DNA of 64,000 nucleotides from Atriophallophorus winterbourni (lineage: Eukaryota; Platyhelminthes; Trematoda; Plagiorchiida; Microphallidae). Shown piece by piece: positions 45,942 through 57,800 of this stretch. The DNA is taken from the NCBI GenBank assembly GCA_013407085.1, contig JACCGJ010005505.1, positions 1-64,000 on the forward strand, read 5' to 3'. The notes under the pieces were generated by a model. It was given only the letters and a program-made list of their open reading frames with translations. It had not been told where the DNA came from and did not search any database. Every line of letters starts with the position of its first letter. Position 1 is the first letter of the stretch. Made by a program: the position numbers and the translations under genes.

Positions 45942-46249
45942 AAAACAACTGTAAGTGTGTCAAATATATTGAGATAGGATTAATAATATTTTCAGAAGGA
46001 CCGAATCGCAATGTTTATTCATGATTGATATTCAACATGTCAGTTCAAACAGGTATAGGCGCATTAAGAATTTAATTTTTTGAATCCGGGAACCGAAAGT
46101 GGCAACATCATTTTAAGAATTGGCAGAGCGTATTATCAAGAATTTTACCATATCTTAAAATAAATTTTCAAAATAAAAGGTAAATATCTATTAACGTAGA
46201 CAAGTAACAAATTAAACGCGTCTAATGCGGTAAAAGAAAAATTACCTGG
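45942..46249. other. no gene recognised
   Basis: AT-rich, without a recognisable element. Confidence 0.4.
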
Positions 46250-47020
46250 GCTTAAATTGATATTTTTGGTTTTGAAAAAGGATTTGAGTTTGTTTTTGCA
46301 ATCTCTAAATGAAGTACTCAGTCGTATTTCGTCAAGAAGTAAATTCCATAAATCAGAATATTCAGAAAAGAAGTCATCTTTTCATTCATGATTGTGAATT
46401 GTTGGTATAGATATTTTGATTTATGGCGAAGATTATATACTTCACACTTCTTGGAATTCTAATATGACTGAATGTCTATCTGATCCTTTTGCAATATTCT
46501 GCAAAAACCAACAGATCTTGTCGTTTTCTACGAAAACATAATAGTTGCAATGCAATGGTATCTCATTACATTTTATATGCATGCTTATCTAAACTTGAGG
46601 TAATGAGTCGTCCGAAAGATCGTTGTATTTCTTCTAAGACATAACTATCAATCTGACAAATGTTGCTAAATATAATATAGCAGTAATATAACAAACGCAG
46701 TTTATGTAACTTGTAAAGCTCTAGCTCACATTGGGGTCGAGAGATGAATCTATGAAATAAACCAATCCTCTTTTTGATCTAGATATCACGTAGCAAATTT
46801 GTTCAAAAAATGAAATTGATACACAATATCGATAACCGAAATTACTTACACACTGTGCCGGCTGAAGTGGTATATTATTTGAAATGATTGACTTGTCCAA
46901 AATGATACATTTAAAATTTATGAAATGTGTTTCATTTACTGCGGAAGTATCGTATATTTTACTGAATTCGTTTGGGTCGCGAAAAAAATTTGTCAAGCTT
47001 TATTTTTCATTTTAGTAATA
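46250..47020 (-). pseudogene. decayed G/H-type RT fragment, minus strand
   Basis: The minus-strand frame at 46,721-46,996 contains KCIILDKSIISNNIPLQPAQ and FGYRYCVSISFFEQI, matching the motif D/E stretch of H (RCTIPDNSILLNGNPIQ; KYSASLTFNEHI). Further scraps of thumb and C-terminus follow to about 46,250 with many stops. Confidence 0.55.
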
Positions 47021-47989
47021 CGCTTTCGATGGTAATAACTGAAATATTATAAAAGTTATCCGCTGATTTCATCGCGAATCAATCCTTTCATGATTCAACG
47101 TATGATATTAGTTTGAGCAATTAGGCGGTGGTTTTTGACCGCCGAATAAGCTTCTACCCTTTGTCAAATAGTCTACTTTAGTTTCAGAGAGCCTTGTTTA
47201 GCTTATATTCCAAAACGTTTTGTCATCAGTGCAACAAGCATGAGCGCAGGTAATCCTATCATTCGTTCGTAGATGGCTAAATGGATAATTTTTTCTATGC
47301 TAAGTTGGCAAGGATAGGTATAACATTGAGAACATTGAAAGCGAACGGACTGTATAGAGAGCGTTCTGAACGTTAGGTTAAAGCCAGGAAGTTATCGATT
47401 TGTCATATCGGATAGGAATGAAAACGTAGCCTAAGGAAAACAGGTGTGCATTCTTTTGGTTAATTGGAGCTGTTGATCTTCTTTGAAATGCTCACTTATC
47501 TTATTAGTAAACCTTCAACCTGATTATCGCTAAACTGAGGCGTTTACATTAGTCTTGGCCTTCGGAATCTTCATGAACGTAAATACGAAACTCTTTCTTG
47601 AAAACCTTAAAAATTTCTTGAAAACATTTAACAAGCAAAGTGCTACTAGAAAGATTGAAGATTGAAGGTGTAGCAGGCACGAATCAATGAATTTAATTGA
47701 TAATAGGAGGTGCAAGTTTAGAACGCGTCCAAATAGATTCGCGGCGATGTGCGCCAATGGACAATGGAGTCTGACCGCCATTGTAATTTATATTCGCAGC
47801 AAACCCGTACTAAAGTTATAGTAGGATCCTTAATTTAAAAAGGATATTTTTCTTGGATTAATATCACATTTTAATTCCATGATCAGATGTTACCATGAAA
47901 GCGACTTTAGCTATTTGGAAAATCGAATGTTCAATCATCTTAATTTATTAATTTACAAATTGTAGTTTCACTTCTACAGCATGGTAATG
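47021..47989. other. no gene recognised
   Basis: No similarity found; the open frames have no recognisable domain. Confidence 0.4.
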
Positions 47990-50900
47990 AATACCAACAC
48001 TCTGGCATCAAAATGGCCACCGATGGCATCCAGCTGGTCTCGTTAATCGTGACAGACGCTAAGCTCTCTTTTGCTTTAGGCTGCTTATACAGGGCACTCG
48101 GTGCATCTGAGGAGGAGGACCCGAAACTTAGGGATTGTCTGGGACACTCAGACGATAGAATAATTGAATTTTCCAGGTATAATTCGATTGACTGCTCTTC
48201 AGTACGCTTCATCAGCACATAAGTGAGAAAACTAGGTAGAAAGATGGATATTCACCATATACATTTTTAAATAACATTCACTAAATATAAAGGTTACAGT
48301 ATTGACAAATTGCTTTCAGATAATCTGTACGTGAACAGATATAGCACAAAAAGACACGCATTTCGAGTGAAAGTCAATGAATGTTCCGGACAGCACTGAT
48401 GTTTAACGGATAAGGTTCATCGAGGTTGCGTGAAGATCCTCTGTTTTTGATGTTCCAAACTTTTTTTGATTGTTCGAAATAGATTGATCTTTCGTGAATA
48501 GGAACCGTTTTTCTTTCCGCTAGGTTGAGGGCTGGGTGCCAGTTTCATTTGGGTTCAGATTAAGAATCATGCTGTGAAGTAAAAACTCGAAAGCAAGAGA
48601 ACGTTGTTTCCAAATTTATGAAAATTTATTTGATATCAATACCCAGGAATGCCATTATTATATAAATCATCAGGTAGAACATCTAAGTTAAGAAGATAGC
48701 AAATTTTATCTATGGTAATGAATGAATCCAGATGTGATTTGAATTCATTTAAAGAGGAACTGAGTCTTATATATTTCTTGGAAGAAGATTCCACAGTATA
48801 GCATATTTAGTAAAGAAGAAATTGTTCTTCGCATTTGTAGGAAACCATTTGTCTAAAGGTCTTAAAGATGTCCAAAACCTCTCTTACGACTCACCTTTGG
48901 GGATAAAAGACAATGTCGCCATAATATACCAGGTGATTTTTTGTATATATAAGCCATCAGTAAAATTCCGGCGTAATATAAATCGAGTTGTCTGGAATGC
49001 CGTAAGTCTTTCCGCTTCACGATGTGACTCGCTCTATGAAACCAATGACATCAAAAGTAAATGGTCAGTTATTAAGCGCAATGTCATTAGTCTTCAAGAC
49101 AATTACTGTCCTTTTCAACCTGCACGGCTGAAGGAAAAGCCACCTTGGTGGACTTCTGCGGTGAAACGCAACATTGATAGGCGCGACAGACACTGACGGT
49201 GATATGCAGCCTTACCAACCTATAGAAATTGGTCGTGCTATAAGGCTTCTTGAAATAACACAGTGAAGCGACAACAAAGGCTTAAGCGAAGCTACAAAAC
49301 TCACCTTGGCGAGCTCTGCTAAAAGGAACCCTAAGAAGTATTTTAGTTATGTTCAGTCTAATGGTAAGACAAGGGAGCACATAGGTACCTTAATATTAGA
49401 CAATTGCCAGAAAGCCAATTCTGACCCCGAAAAGGCAGCAGCTTTGCTGGATAATTTCAAAGCATACATAGAATGGATGGTGGTGATGCGTTTCACTCAG
49501 TCCCAATTCTTAGTACGAAAACAGGTTCTTCTCTAAGCGAAGTCGTTTTTGCAAGGATGATGTCGCTCGTGTATTAAAGTATCTAGACGGAAATAAATTG
49601 GCCGGACCAGACGATGTGCATCCTAAAAATATAAATATCTGTGACTTATACAACGAATCGCTCTGCGAAGGAATCTTACCAGATGACTGAAAGATAGACT
49701 TGTCATACCCATTCCAAAGGGATGTTGCGCAAAAATAGTTAGGAATTTCCTACCGATAAGCTTGACTAGTGTTTTATGTAAAACCTTGGATAGACTTATC
49801 AGGGATCGGTTGTGCAGCCACCTCGTGCACAATTCATCGTTAGGCACGGTTTAGCATGGATTTTTTATAAGAAGGTCGTGTCTCTCCAATCTTCTATGCA
49901 TTTTAGATAGAGTTTCCAAGACAATGGATGAAGGTGGGCGGGTAGAGGTCTTCTACTTAGACTTTAGTAAGGCCTTCGACTCGGTTAGTCGCAGGTTCCT
50001 AGGGTTGAAGTTTGCGGTCAAAGGCATATCTACTAAGCTTCACAAGTGAATAACTAGTTTTCTTCGTGATAGATCCTTCCAGGTCCGTGTAGGCGATATT
50101 ACCTCTGAATTCGCATTTACCAGTGGGGTTTAACAAGGTTCAGTATTAGGCTAATACTCTTTCTGATTTTCATCGATGATCTGGCGTCGCAGTTGTCATG
50201 TCCCTGCTACATGTTTGCTGATGATGTCAAATTCACCGGATCCAGTGATCACGGTAATTTGTTGAGCGATATTAAAAGGTCATTAAATGGTAGCAGGATT
50301 AGGGTCTTCCTCTGAACTATAGTAAATGTCATATGTTGTCTACAGCAGTCGACAAATGTCTAATATCTGTGAATAAAGGTAGGATCGACTTTAAATCTTT
50401 TGAGATGGGTGAGGGTTTAGTATAGTCGTAACAGCGGACTTCAAATGTGCTGCGCAATGTGCCTCAGCTGCACAAGTAACTACAGTAGAACTCTTTATTC
50501 CTAAACCGCTCTGACATGTAGAACGCCGGAAGTGTTTATCTCCTATATACAGCGATTGTCAGGCCGCATTTAGAATACTGCGTACAAGCCTGGAGCCGCT
50601 TTTTAAAACAGAAGTATTATTACTAGTGTTAGTCCAACGCCTGGCTACCAAAATGGTTTGAGTTATGATTTTTAAGCCATACGAAGAACGTCTAATATAT
50701 TTTAGCACTTCTGCTTTTAGCGTAGGCGTCTACGTTGGGACCTAATAGAATCATTTAAAATCTTGCAAGGCTTAGGTGACGGGGTTGTCAATACCTAGTC
50801 CCTCGAGCGATTAACCCGGTAACTAGAGGACATACATTGAAGCTCACGAAAAATCACAGCCGTCTGAATCTTAGGCAACACTGCATCAGCGGAAGAGTGG

Positions 50901-51548
50901 GAGTTTTTGGAACAAGTTGCCTGAGGAACTAATCGCTTGCACATCAGTAGGTGCATTCAAAGATGGTTTGCATGCCTTGTGACATGAGCTTTTCCCAGAC
51001 ATTTTCCCATAAATATGCAGGTCGCCTTTCGAAAGAATTAGCAAATATATTTTGTAAATTTTAAATTCATATGGTCTTTACCACGAGTTAAAAAAATAAA
51101 AAACAAAAATCCTGGTATATAATGCCTCGTATTAAATGTAATGATTTAAATGTACGCACCAATTTTCCATAGCTAAATTCTCACCGGCTTGGTGAAGAGA
51201 AACCATTACCCTTTACGTTTATTTTAGTCGCAGCTACAATTACTGGAACCAAAGGACGGCGTGGATAACACCTGACGTATCATCGCACACGACGAGGATA
51301 CCAGATAACAATAAACCAACTTTAACAGTGGTGGGCGCTACTTCGAAGCTTTCCACCGACACAAATTCTGAACGCTCGATTGGCTTATCAGCCATTTACA
51401 GTTCCGCGCCAACTGAAAAGTACGAACTGCACACTCAATATCGAAGTGTCGAGCGCTCACCCACATACAGTCAATGGATGTCTGGGCTCGTAATTGGCTT
51501 TTAGCCACCTTCAGCCCTGTGCAACTTGAACTTGATCTGAACTGAAAA
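47990..51548 (+). mobile_element. CR1-P: decayed CR1-like LINE upstream of CHMP5
   Basis: Endonuclease part near 48,013-48,225 (FALGCLYRALGASEEEDPKL), split by a J insertion (48,241-48,831), then YDSPLGIKDNVA, the linker with EKPPWWTSAVKRNIDRRDRH, KRNPKKYFSYVQSNGKTREH, RT motif A VFYLDFSKAFDSVSRRF (49,950), a degraded motif B with a stop, motif C CYMFADDVKF (50,205) and a broken thumb and C-terminus to about 51,010. A stem-loop is at 51,180, CR1-E-like 3' UTR at 51,330-51,440, and a TTGAACTTGATCTGAACTG tail at 51,526-51,545. Many stops. Confidence 0.7.
48241..48831 (-). mobile_element. element J copy (RT C-terminus plus 3' UTR) inside CR1-P
   Basis: Minus strand: FFTKYAILWNLLP near 48,800, MNSNHIWIHSLP near 48,735, MAFLGID near 48,640, then 3' UTR matching J at 33,260-33,620 (TTCAGATAATCTGTACGTGA region at 48,320 on the plus strand). 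The last part of the J 3' end with GCATGCC is missing. Confidence 0.7.
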
Positions 51549-51774
51549 CCAATTGGAGTACTTAGCAAATAATGTACTGCCTGTGATCACGTCGAAGCTG
51601 TGCAACACTGAGAGGATTTATTCAACTGATGTTCTCTTGGACTATGTTGCTGATATAAAGAGATGCAGCTTGCAAGGGCTTGACCGTCTGTCGACTATCA
51701 AGAAGACGAAGAACCTTGAAAATGTCACATATTTTGGCGGATTTTTTCACCGAGTTTTAAAATCAGTCGGCAAA

Positions 51775-51840
51775 ATGAATCGTCTCTTTGGTTCATCTAA
51801 AGGCAAAGTTAAACCGAATTTAACTGATGTGGTCATCAAG
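51775..51840 (+). CDS. CHMP5: CHMP5 exon 1 (coding part), residues 1-22
   Basis: MNRLFGSSKGKVKPNLTDVV then IK. The donor GTGATG follows at 51,841. The frame upstream of the ATG is open for 78 codons but holds no other ATG. Confidence 0.9.
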
Positions 51841-54800
51841 GTGATGACTTTTTAATTTTTCATCTTATAGGTTGACGAAAGAAATAAAAGTATTGAAAAG
51901 AAAATTGCTAAATTGGATGCGGAAATAGCCGCCCTATCGAAGCAAATGGGCTCCATGAGAGATGGACCTGCGAAAAATGCTCTGAAACAAAAGGCTCTAC
52001 GCTTGTTGAAACAGAAAAAAACCTATACTCGTCAGAGTGAACAGCTTGCCAATCAAAGTTTTAATATTACTCAGACCGATTTTACTCTTCAATCACTCAA
52101 AGATACTAAGACGACGGTTGATGCAATGAAGGCTGGTAGTAGACAAATGAAAACAGAGATGAAAAAAATCAATATTGATGATGTTTTTGTACGTGTAAAA
52201 CTCTACTCAATCTTTTTTAGAAATACTTACGATTTAATTAAAAATGACTATCAATTTTTAAATGCATTCAGGCATTTTAGCTATTTGGAATAATCAAAAG
52301 CACATTTACACTGTTATAGTTTCCTTTCAACTTTTTTAAATTAATTAATCAAACCCTAGTTAGAAATCTTGCTAACAGCGTTATCTTGGTCCACATGCCA
52401 AAAAAACGATCTGCCGAATGCGATATCAATCAGACTATTAATATGCCACGGAATCGCAAATATAATGGGCAATTTGAGTTTTATATTAATGCATATGCAT
52501 GAATTCGCTAGCATGATGTCCAAAGTGCCGCACATTCGTAGACTTCTGAATTACAGCAAATGGTCACCAACTATTTTGCTTTGTGTACATTCTAGTTTTT
52601 TTTAACGGCGATGATCCAAATTGCCATGCGTCGCAACAAACTCTTCCCGAAGCTTGTTCGGCTTTTTGAACATTCACTAAGCAAGTAAGCTATTAAATGG
52701 CTTGCGAGGCTTGCTCGCCTCAGGTCGATATCGACCATGGATGTACATGACAACCTCATGATGGTTTCATGGTCGGCAGATTTTAGAATGACTACACAGT
52801 CCGATTCGGGAGTGACAATCTCTCCTGCAGCGCTCACAGCGATAGGCAGTGCTCGGTCGATCGGCTTCAGTGGCACGCCGGCGGCGTGATCTGCTTTCAG
52901 CAGCTAAAAGCTGTATCTGCTCTTAGCCAGCTTGGACATGTCCTTTACACAATACTTGCGAGGAATGAGCATAGGGAATTACTATACCTTCAAATACTAT
53001 TTCTCATTCTGGAATTCACAGTGCCCATGTTGAATGAAATTTATTAGAAAGCGCTTACAAGTGCTATTTCATTCCGTGTGCATAATAATGTGGCGCTAAC
53101 GGTACATTATTACCTAACCATTTTTGTTGCAAGGTTTAGTTAATTTGCTTCATGGTCAATTCACATTAGCTACACCATACCATTGTGTTATGGATACAAT
53201 TCAAATCTGTTGCTTGCTACATAATATTGCTTTAGATCTGACAATTTGGTCCAAACATGTATGCACGGATGTGCAATTATGCACGGATGTGAAATTATGC
53301 ACGGATGTGCAATTATGCACGGATGTGCAATCCTGCAGTACTTCTGTGCTGTGGGGCTAACACCGTGCTAAATTGATTGGCCGCCGGTAGTGAGCTGCAT
53401 GCGAATACACGCTGGAGTCTCACTACCATTTCTATTTCATTTGTCATATCTGTCTAGGCCTGAGCAACCTGACAGTATCTCATCCCACGTGCAGTCTCTG
53501 ACTGTACGGCACTTTGCCTGGATCAGGCTTGTGCTTTAATACATACCAAACATGTTTACCAAGACAATTCCACGATATATTTACGCGCAAATGTTGAATC
53601 ATATGAGCATCAACGTCACATATTACACACACGCACACCGATGTTGGACTTTCACAAAATAAACGCGATGCCATTGAAATCGACATACAACAAGTTTTAT
53701 CGTTCTAATTGCAAAATATCAGTGATTATTTGACCAGTGTTTGGTTTTGAGCTAAAAATCACGGAGGATAAATATTAAATAAATACAACAAATTTCGGAT
53801 CTGTTCTATTCGCTTTTATTTGTTTTCTACACTATTTAAGTTTCACACCTACGTGCCTCTTTAGGATGTTCAAGATGAGCTCGCTGATATGATGACTATG
53901 GCCGACGAAGTGCAAGATGCGCTCGGGCAAAACTTTGCTATTCCCGATGTCGACGAAGCTGAGTTGGAGGATGAATTAGCAGCACTTGGTGAAGGCATGG
54001 ACCTAGATACGGGTTACCTTGATGCCGCACTCAACGCCCCCTCCGTTCCAAGCACTTCGTTACCTGCCGACTCGGTTCCGGCTCCTGCCTCTGGGACGAA
54101 ATCCACGGTGGTAAGTCTCGATTCGAATATTGCTGTGCATTTACTGAACAACGTTTGTTGTTATTTTTATAGGCTTCCACTTGCGAATTTGTTTATCTAC
54201 CTATATTAAAAGCACTGTGTGTTTACGAAAACACAAGCTTTGATCCTCGTAAACTGCACGTTGTTTGACATTATTCCCAGTTCCACAGGCTTATAGAAAT
54301 ATAAGGGGACTAGGCAGTAACACCCCAGCATGCTCCCACATGCATCTTAATACCAATGCCATATCATTTTAACACAATGTTACCTACACAGTCTGTGCAC
54401 GTATGTGCAATCCTCTAGCATTTCGGTGCTGTGCGGCTAACATCGTGCTAAATTGATTGGCAACCGGTAGTGAGCTGCATGCTGAGGCTCGCTGGAGTCG
54501 CACTACCATTTCTATTTTCTTTCTCATATCTGTCTATGCCTGGGTAACTTGACAGTATCTTAGCCCACGTGCCGTCTCTGACTGTGCGGCACTTTGCCTT
54601 AATCAGGCTTGTGCTTTCATACCATACACAGTCGGAAAGTAATGCACGATCTTAGCCCATGCGTAGTTTCTATTCCCCCCCCTCATATCTGTATAGGCCT
54701 GGGCAACCTGACAGTATCTTAGCCCACGTACCGTCTCTGACTGTGCGGCACTTTGCCTGGATCAGGCTTGTGCTTTCATACATACATACAAGTGCCAAGT

Positions 54801-57800
54801 TGCCCATGCCTAGACTGAGATTAGAATGAGAATAAAAACAACACTGAGATACCAACACGTTTCCGCATGCAGCTCATTACCGGTAGCAAATCGATTTAGC
54901 GTAATGATAGCGGCATAGCATGGGAGTAATGCAAGATCGCATCTGTGTTTACTGTAAAAGTTGGTATAAATCACTTCGAATTCGAGACAGTCAGTTTTTT
55001 TCATTTTTGAAGCATTTTATACACGATTACTGTGTAAATGTGTAACTAAGCTGAGCAGATGTTGGTCATTTGTCTAAGTATTGTGTAATGCATATTCATG
55101 GAGTGCTCGGTTGTATGCTCTGAGGTGAAGTGCCTAGGACTGCTTATCATGGCACATGACAGGAGATAGTTGCAAATTGTTATACAGCTAGCCCACGCGC
55201 AGTGTCTAACTGTGCGGCACTTTACCTGAATTCACATTTGTGATATCATGCACAAGTCCCCACCCTTAAATGCCGTTAATTGTAGTCCGCCGCAAGGTGT
55301 AGTCATCCTCCATTACAGTTGACCGCCTTGACGCCATCGCCAATGACGGATGGGTTTCATGCTCGATAATAAAAATTTTTTGAATGCTAAGTCTGTCTTT
55401 AAAAAGACGTGGTCAAACCACTACAGTCTTTGTAATTGGATGTGAAAGGAGAGCTGAGTTAGTCTATCAGGCAGTCTTAGATGTACAGTCAGTATCCCGG
55501 ACCCCTGAGATTATCCTTGTATGAAACCACAAGCCCGATCCAGACGAAATGCCACACAATCGTAGACTAAACTTGGTCGAAGATTCTATCAGGTCGAGAC
55601 ATGTTGAAGGAAAATAAAAACAGAGTATCCGTAGCCGCATCCACCGCTAGTCAGCTGCATGCGAATACACGCTGCAGTCTTAATGCCATTGCTATTTTCC
55701 TTTTTCATATCTATCTAGGTCTGGGCAACATGGCAGTATCCTATCCCACTTACAGTCTATGATTATGTAGCACTTTGCCTGGATCAGGCTTGTGTTTTGT
55801 GCACACAAATAAGCACATCCAAAAATCACATATCCTTTTACCTTCGCGACCATGTCTCATATCCATAAATAGTATAGAATGGATCGCTGATTCGTAGACC
55901 TATTTTATTTTCTAGACTGATTGTAGAGCGTGCATTCTAAGAGTCACGTTTAAGTTCCGAGTTTTATATCCACTCAGGCAAGTTGTCGATGTATCTGCTA
56001 ATCTGCAAAGTCAACTCCTTGTTCTTTTCTACTCCCATAAGCATCGCCATTCATAAGCATCACTCCAGTTAATCTCAATTCAATTACGCAGACAGACGAA
56101 ACACGGTATTTGCTCTTAATAAGCAAGAGACATCTACAACCTTTTACTCGCTTCGGCGGTACAAACACAAACAAAACAAAACACCAACTTCCGTCGCGCT
56201 GAGACTGCACCTTAACGTGGTGCGATGGTTTGTGTACCTTTATGACCCATTCAGCTATGCTGGGTGATGCTCTCCGAGCACCTTCAGAGTCGCTCATACC
56301 AGGAAGGTCAATGGATAGAGGTCACACGAACACGGCCTCAACCTAACCCGCCTTCTTGTGGGTCAGGCTTTTTAGTCAAAGGCTTTGGTCGAGAACCCTA
56401 ATTGTTCTCCTGTCTAGGCATGGGCGACCTGGCAGTATCCCAGCCCGCATACAACCATGACTATTACTACGAAAACCAACTCCATAGTGCATCGGCCGTC
56501 GCGCAGGTAAACATGGTCGCCTTACCTGCTGCATACAGCAGGGCAGGTAAGCGAAAACAAGCTACTGCTTGCCCTACTCTTCAAACTGTTTCGGCCCCTT
56601 CCCCTCCCCCATCCACTTCTAACAACTCTCCATCTGTCAATCCCAGCTTTAGAAAAGACCGCGCTGAACATGTTGGAACATTTTCTGTTCGCGAATTTAC
56701 AGATCACTTTCTAAAACCACGGACCTCTGCTCACATCGGGGCCATGAATGTCAGAACTCTCAGACAAATAGGCCAGCAAGATGCGTTATCTCTTACTTTA
56801 GATAGTCTATCAATTCGGACGTCGAGAAAAACGCCTTCTATGACGATCTTTATGCTCTTTTGCGACGTGCAAAAAGCTCCGATATTGTTGTCTTAGCGGG
56901 AGATATGAATGCCAGACTGGGTCGCCTACATACATCTGAATCGCAATTAGGTGGCATGTTTGGTCTTGAAAGCCAACGCACAGATAACGGTGAACGGTTT
57001 ATACAATTCTGTGCGCAATCTCGATTATTCATTAGCAGCACCTCCTTTCGCCATAAAAGATGTCAAATAACCAAATGGCGCTCGCCGGATGGAAGCCAAC
57101 CTTCGGCCCAAATCGACAATATCGCCATAAGTGCTCGTTGGAGAGGTTGCATTGAGGACTGCCGCACCTTTTGGAATACTTGCATAGATTCAGATCATGC
57201 TCTTGTGCGATGTAGGTTCTCGTTAAAGTTCTCCGGTACGAAGCCTTCGAATGGGAAACGCATTGTGGCCGAAACATTCTCTCTGCCTGCAGTTCAAGAC
57301 ATTTATAGGACCACCTTGAGTAACACACTCCCAGTTGCCCAGTGTGCAACTGCCGATGAAAGGTGGAACAAAATAGCAGGGATTATACGAGCCGCTGCAA
57401 TAACAGCCTGTGAGACTACACAACCAACCCAAAAGTCCCACTGGATTTCACAGCGCTCTAAAGAAATTCTTCACCAGCGACGCCAAATACCTCATGGTCC
57501 TGGACACAACACAGAGCGTAGACGCGTGAGGAATGAACTTAAGAGCTTAAGACTAGACAGAGAAAAGTGGTGGCTAAATAAGGTCGAAGAAATGGAAATA
57601 GCAAATAATGCGGGTAACGTGCGAAAACTCTTCCAACTCATTCGATCGACGGGGCCTACGAAAAACAGAGTGAGTGAGACTATCGCTGAAATAGATGGTA
57701 CTCTTATCACTAATAAGAATCGGCGCCTCTCACGCTAGGCCGAACATTTTGAAGAACAATTCAGCTGGTCGCCTGCAACAGAATCATTCCCTTATTTGAA

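Noticed and set aside
47530..47781. A host exon on the minus strand
   Set aside because: The frame has no recognisable domain, no matching splice partner and sits among transposon relics.
51553..51774. An N-terminal extension of CHMP5 in frame with the start
   Set aside because: The frame has no ATG upstream of MNRLFG, the extension has no family similarity, and MNRLFG is the conserved CHMP5 start.
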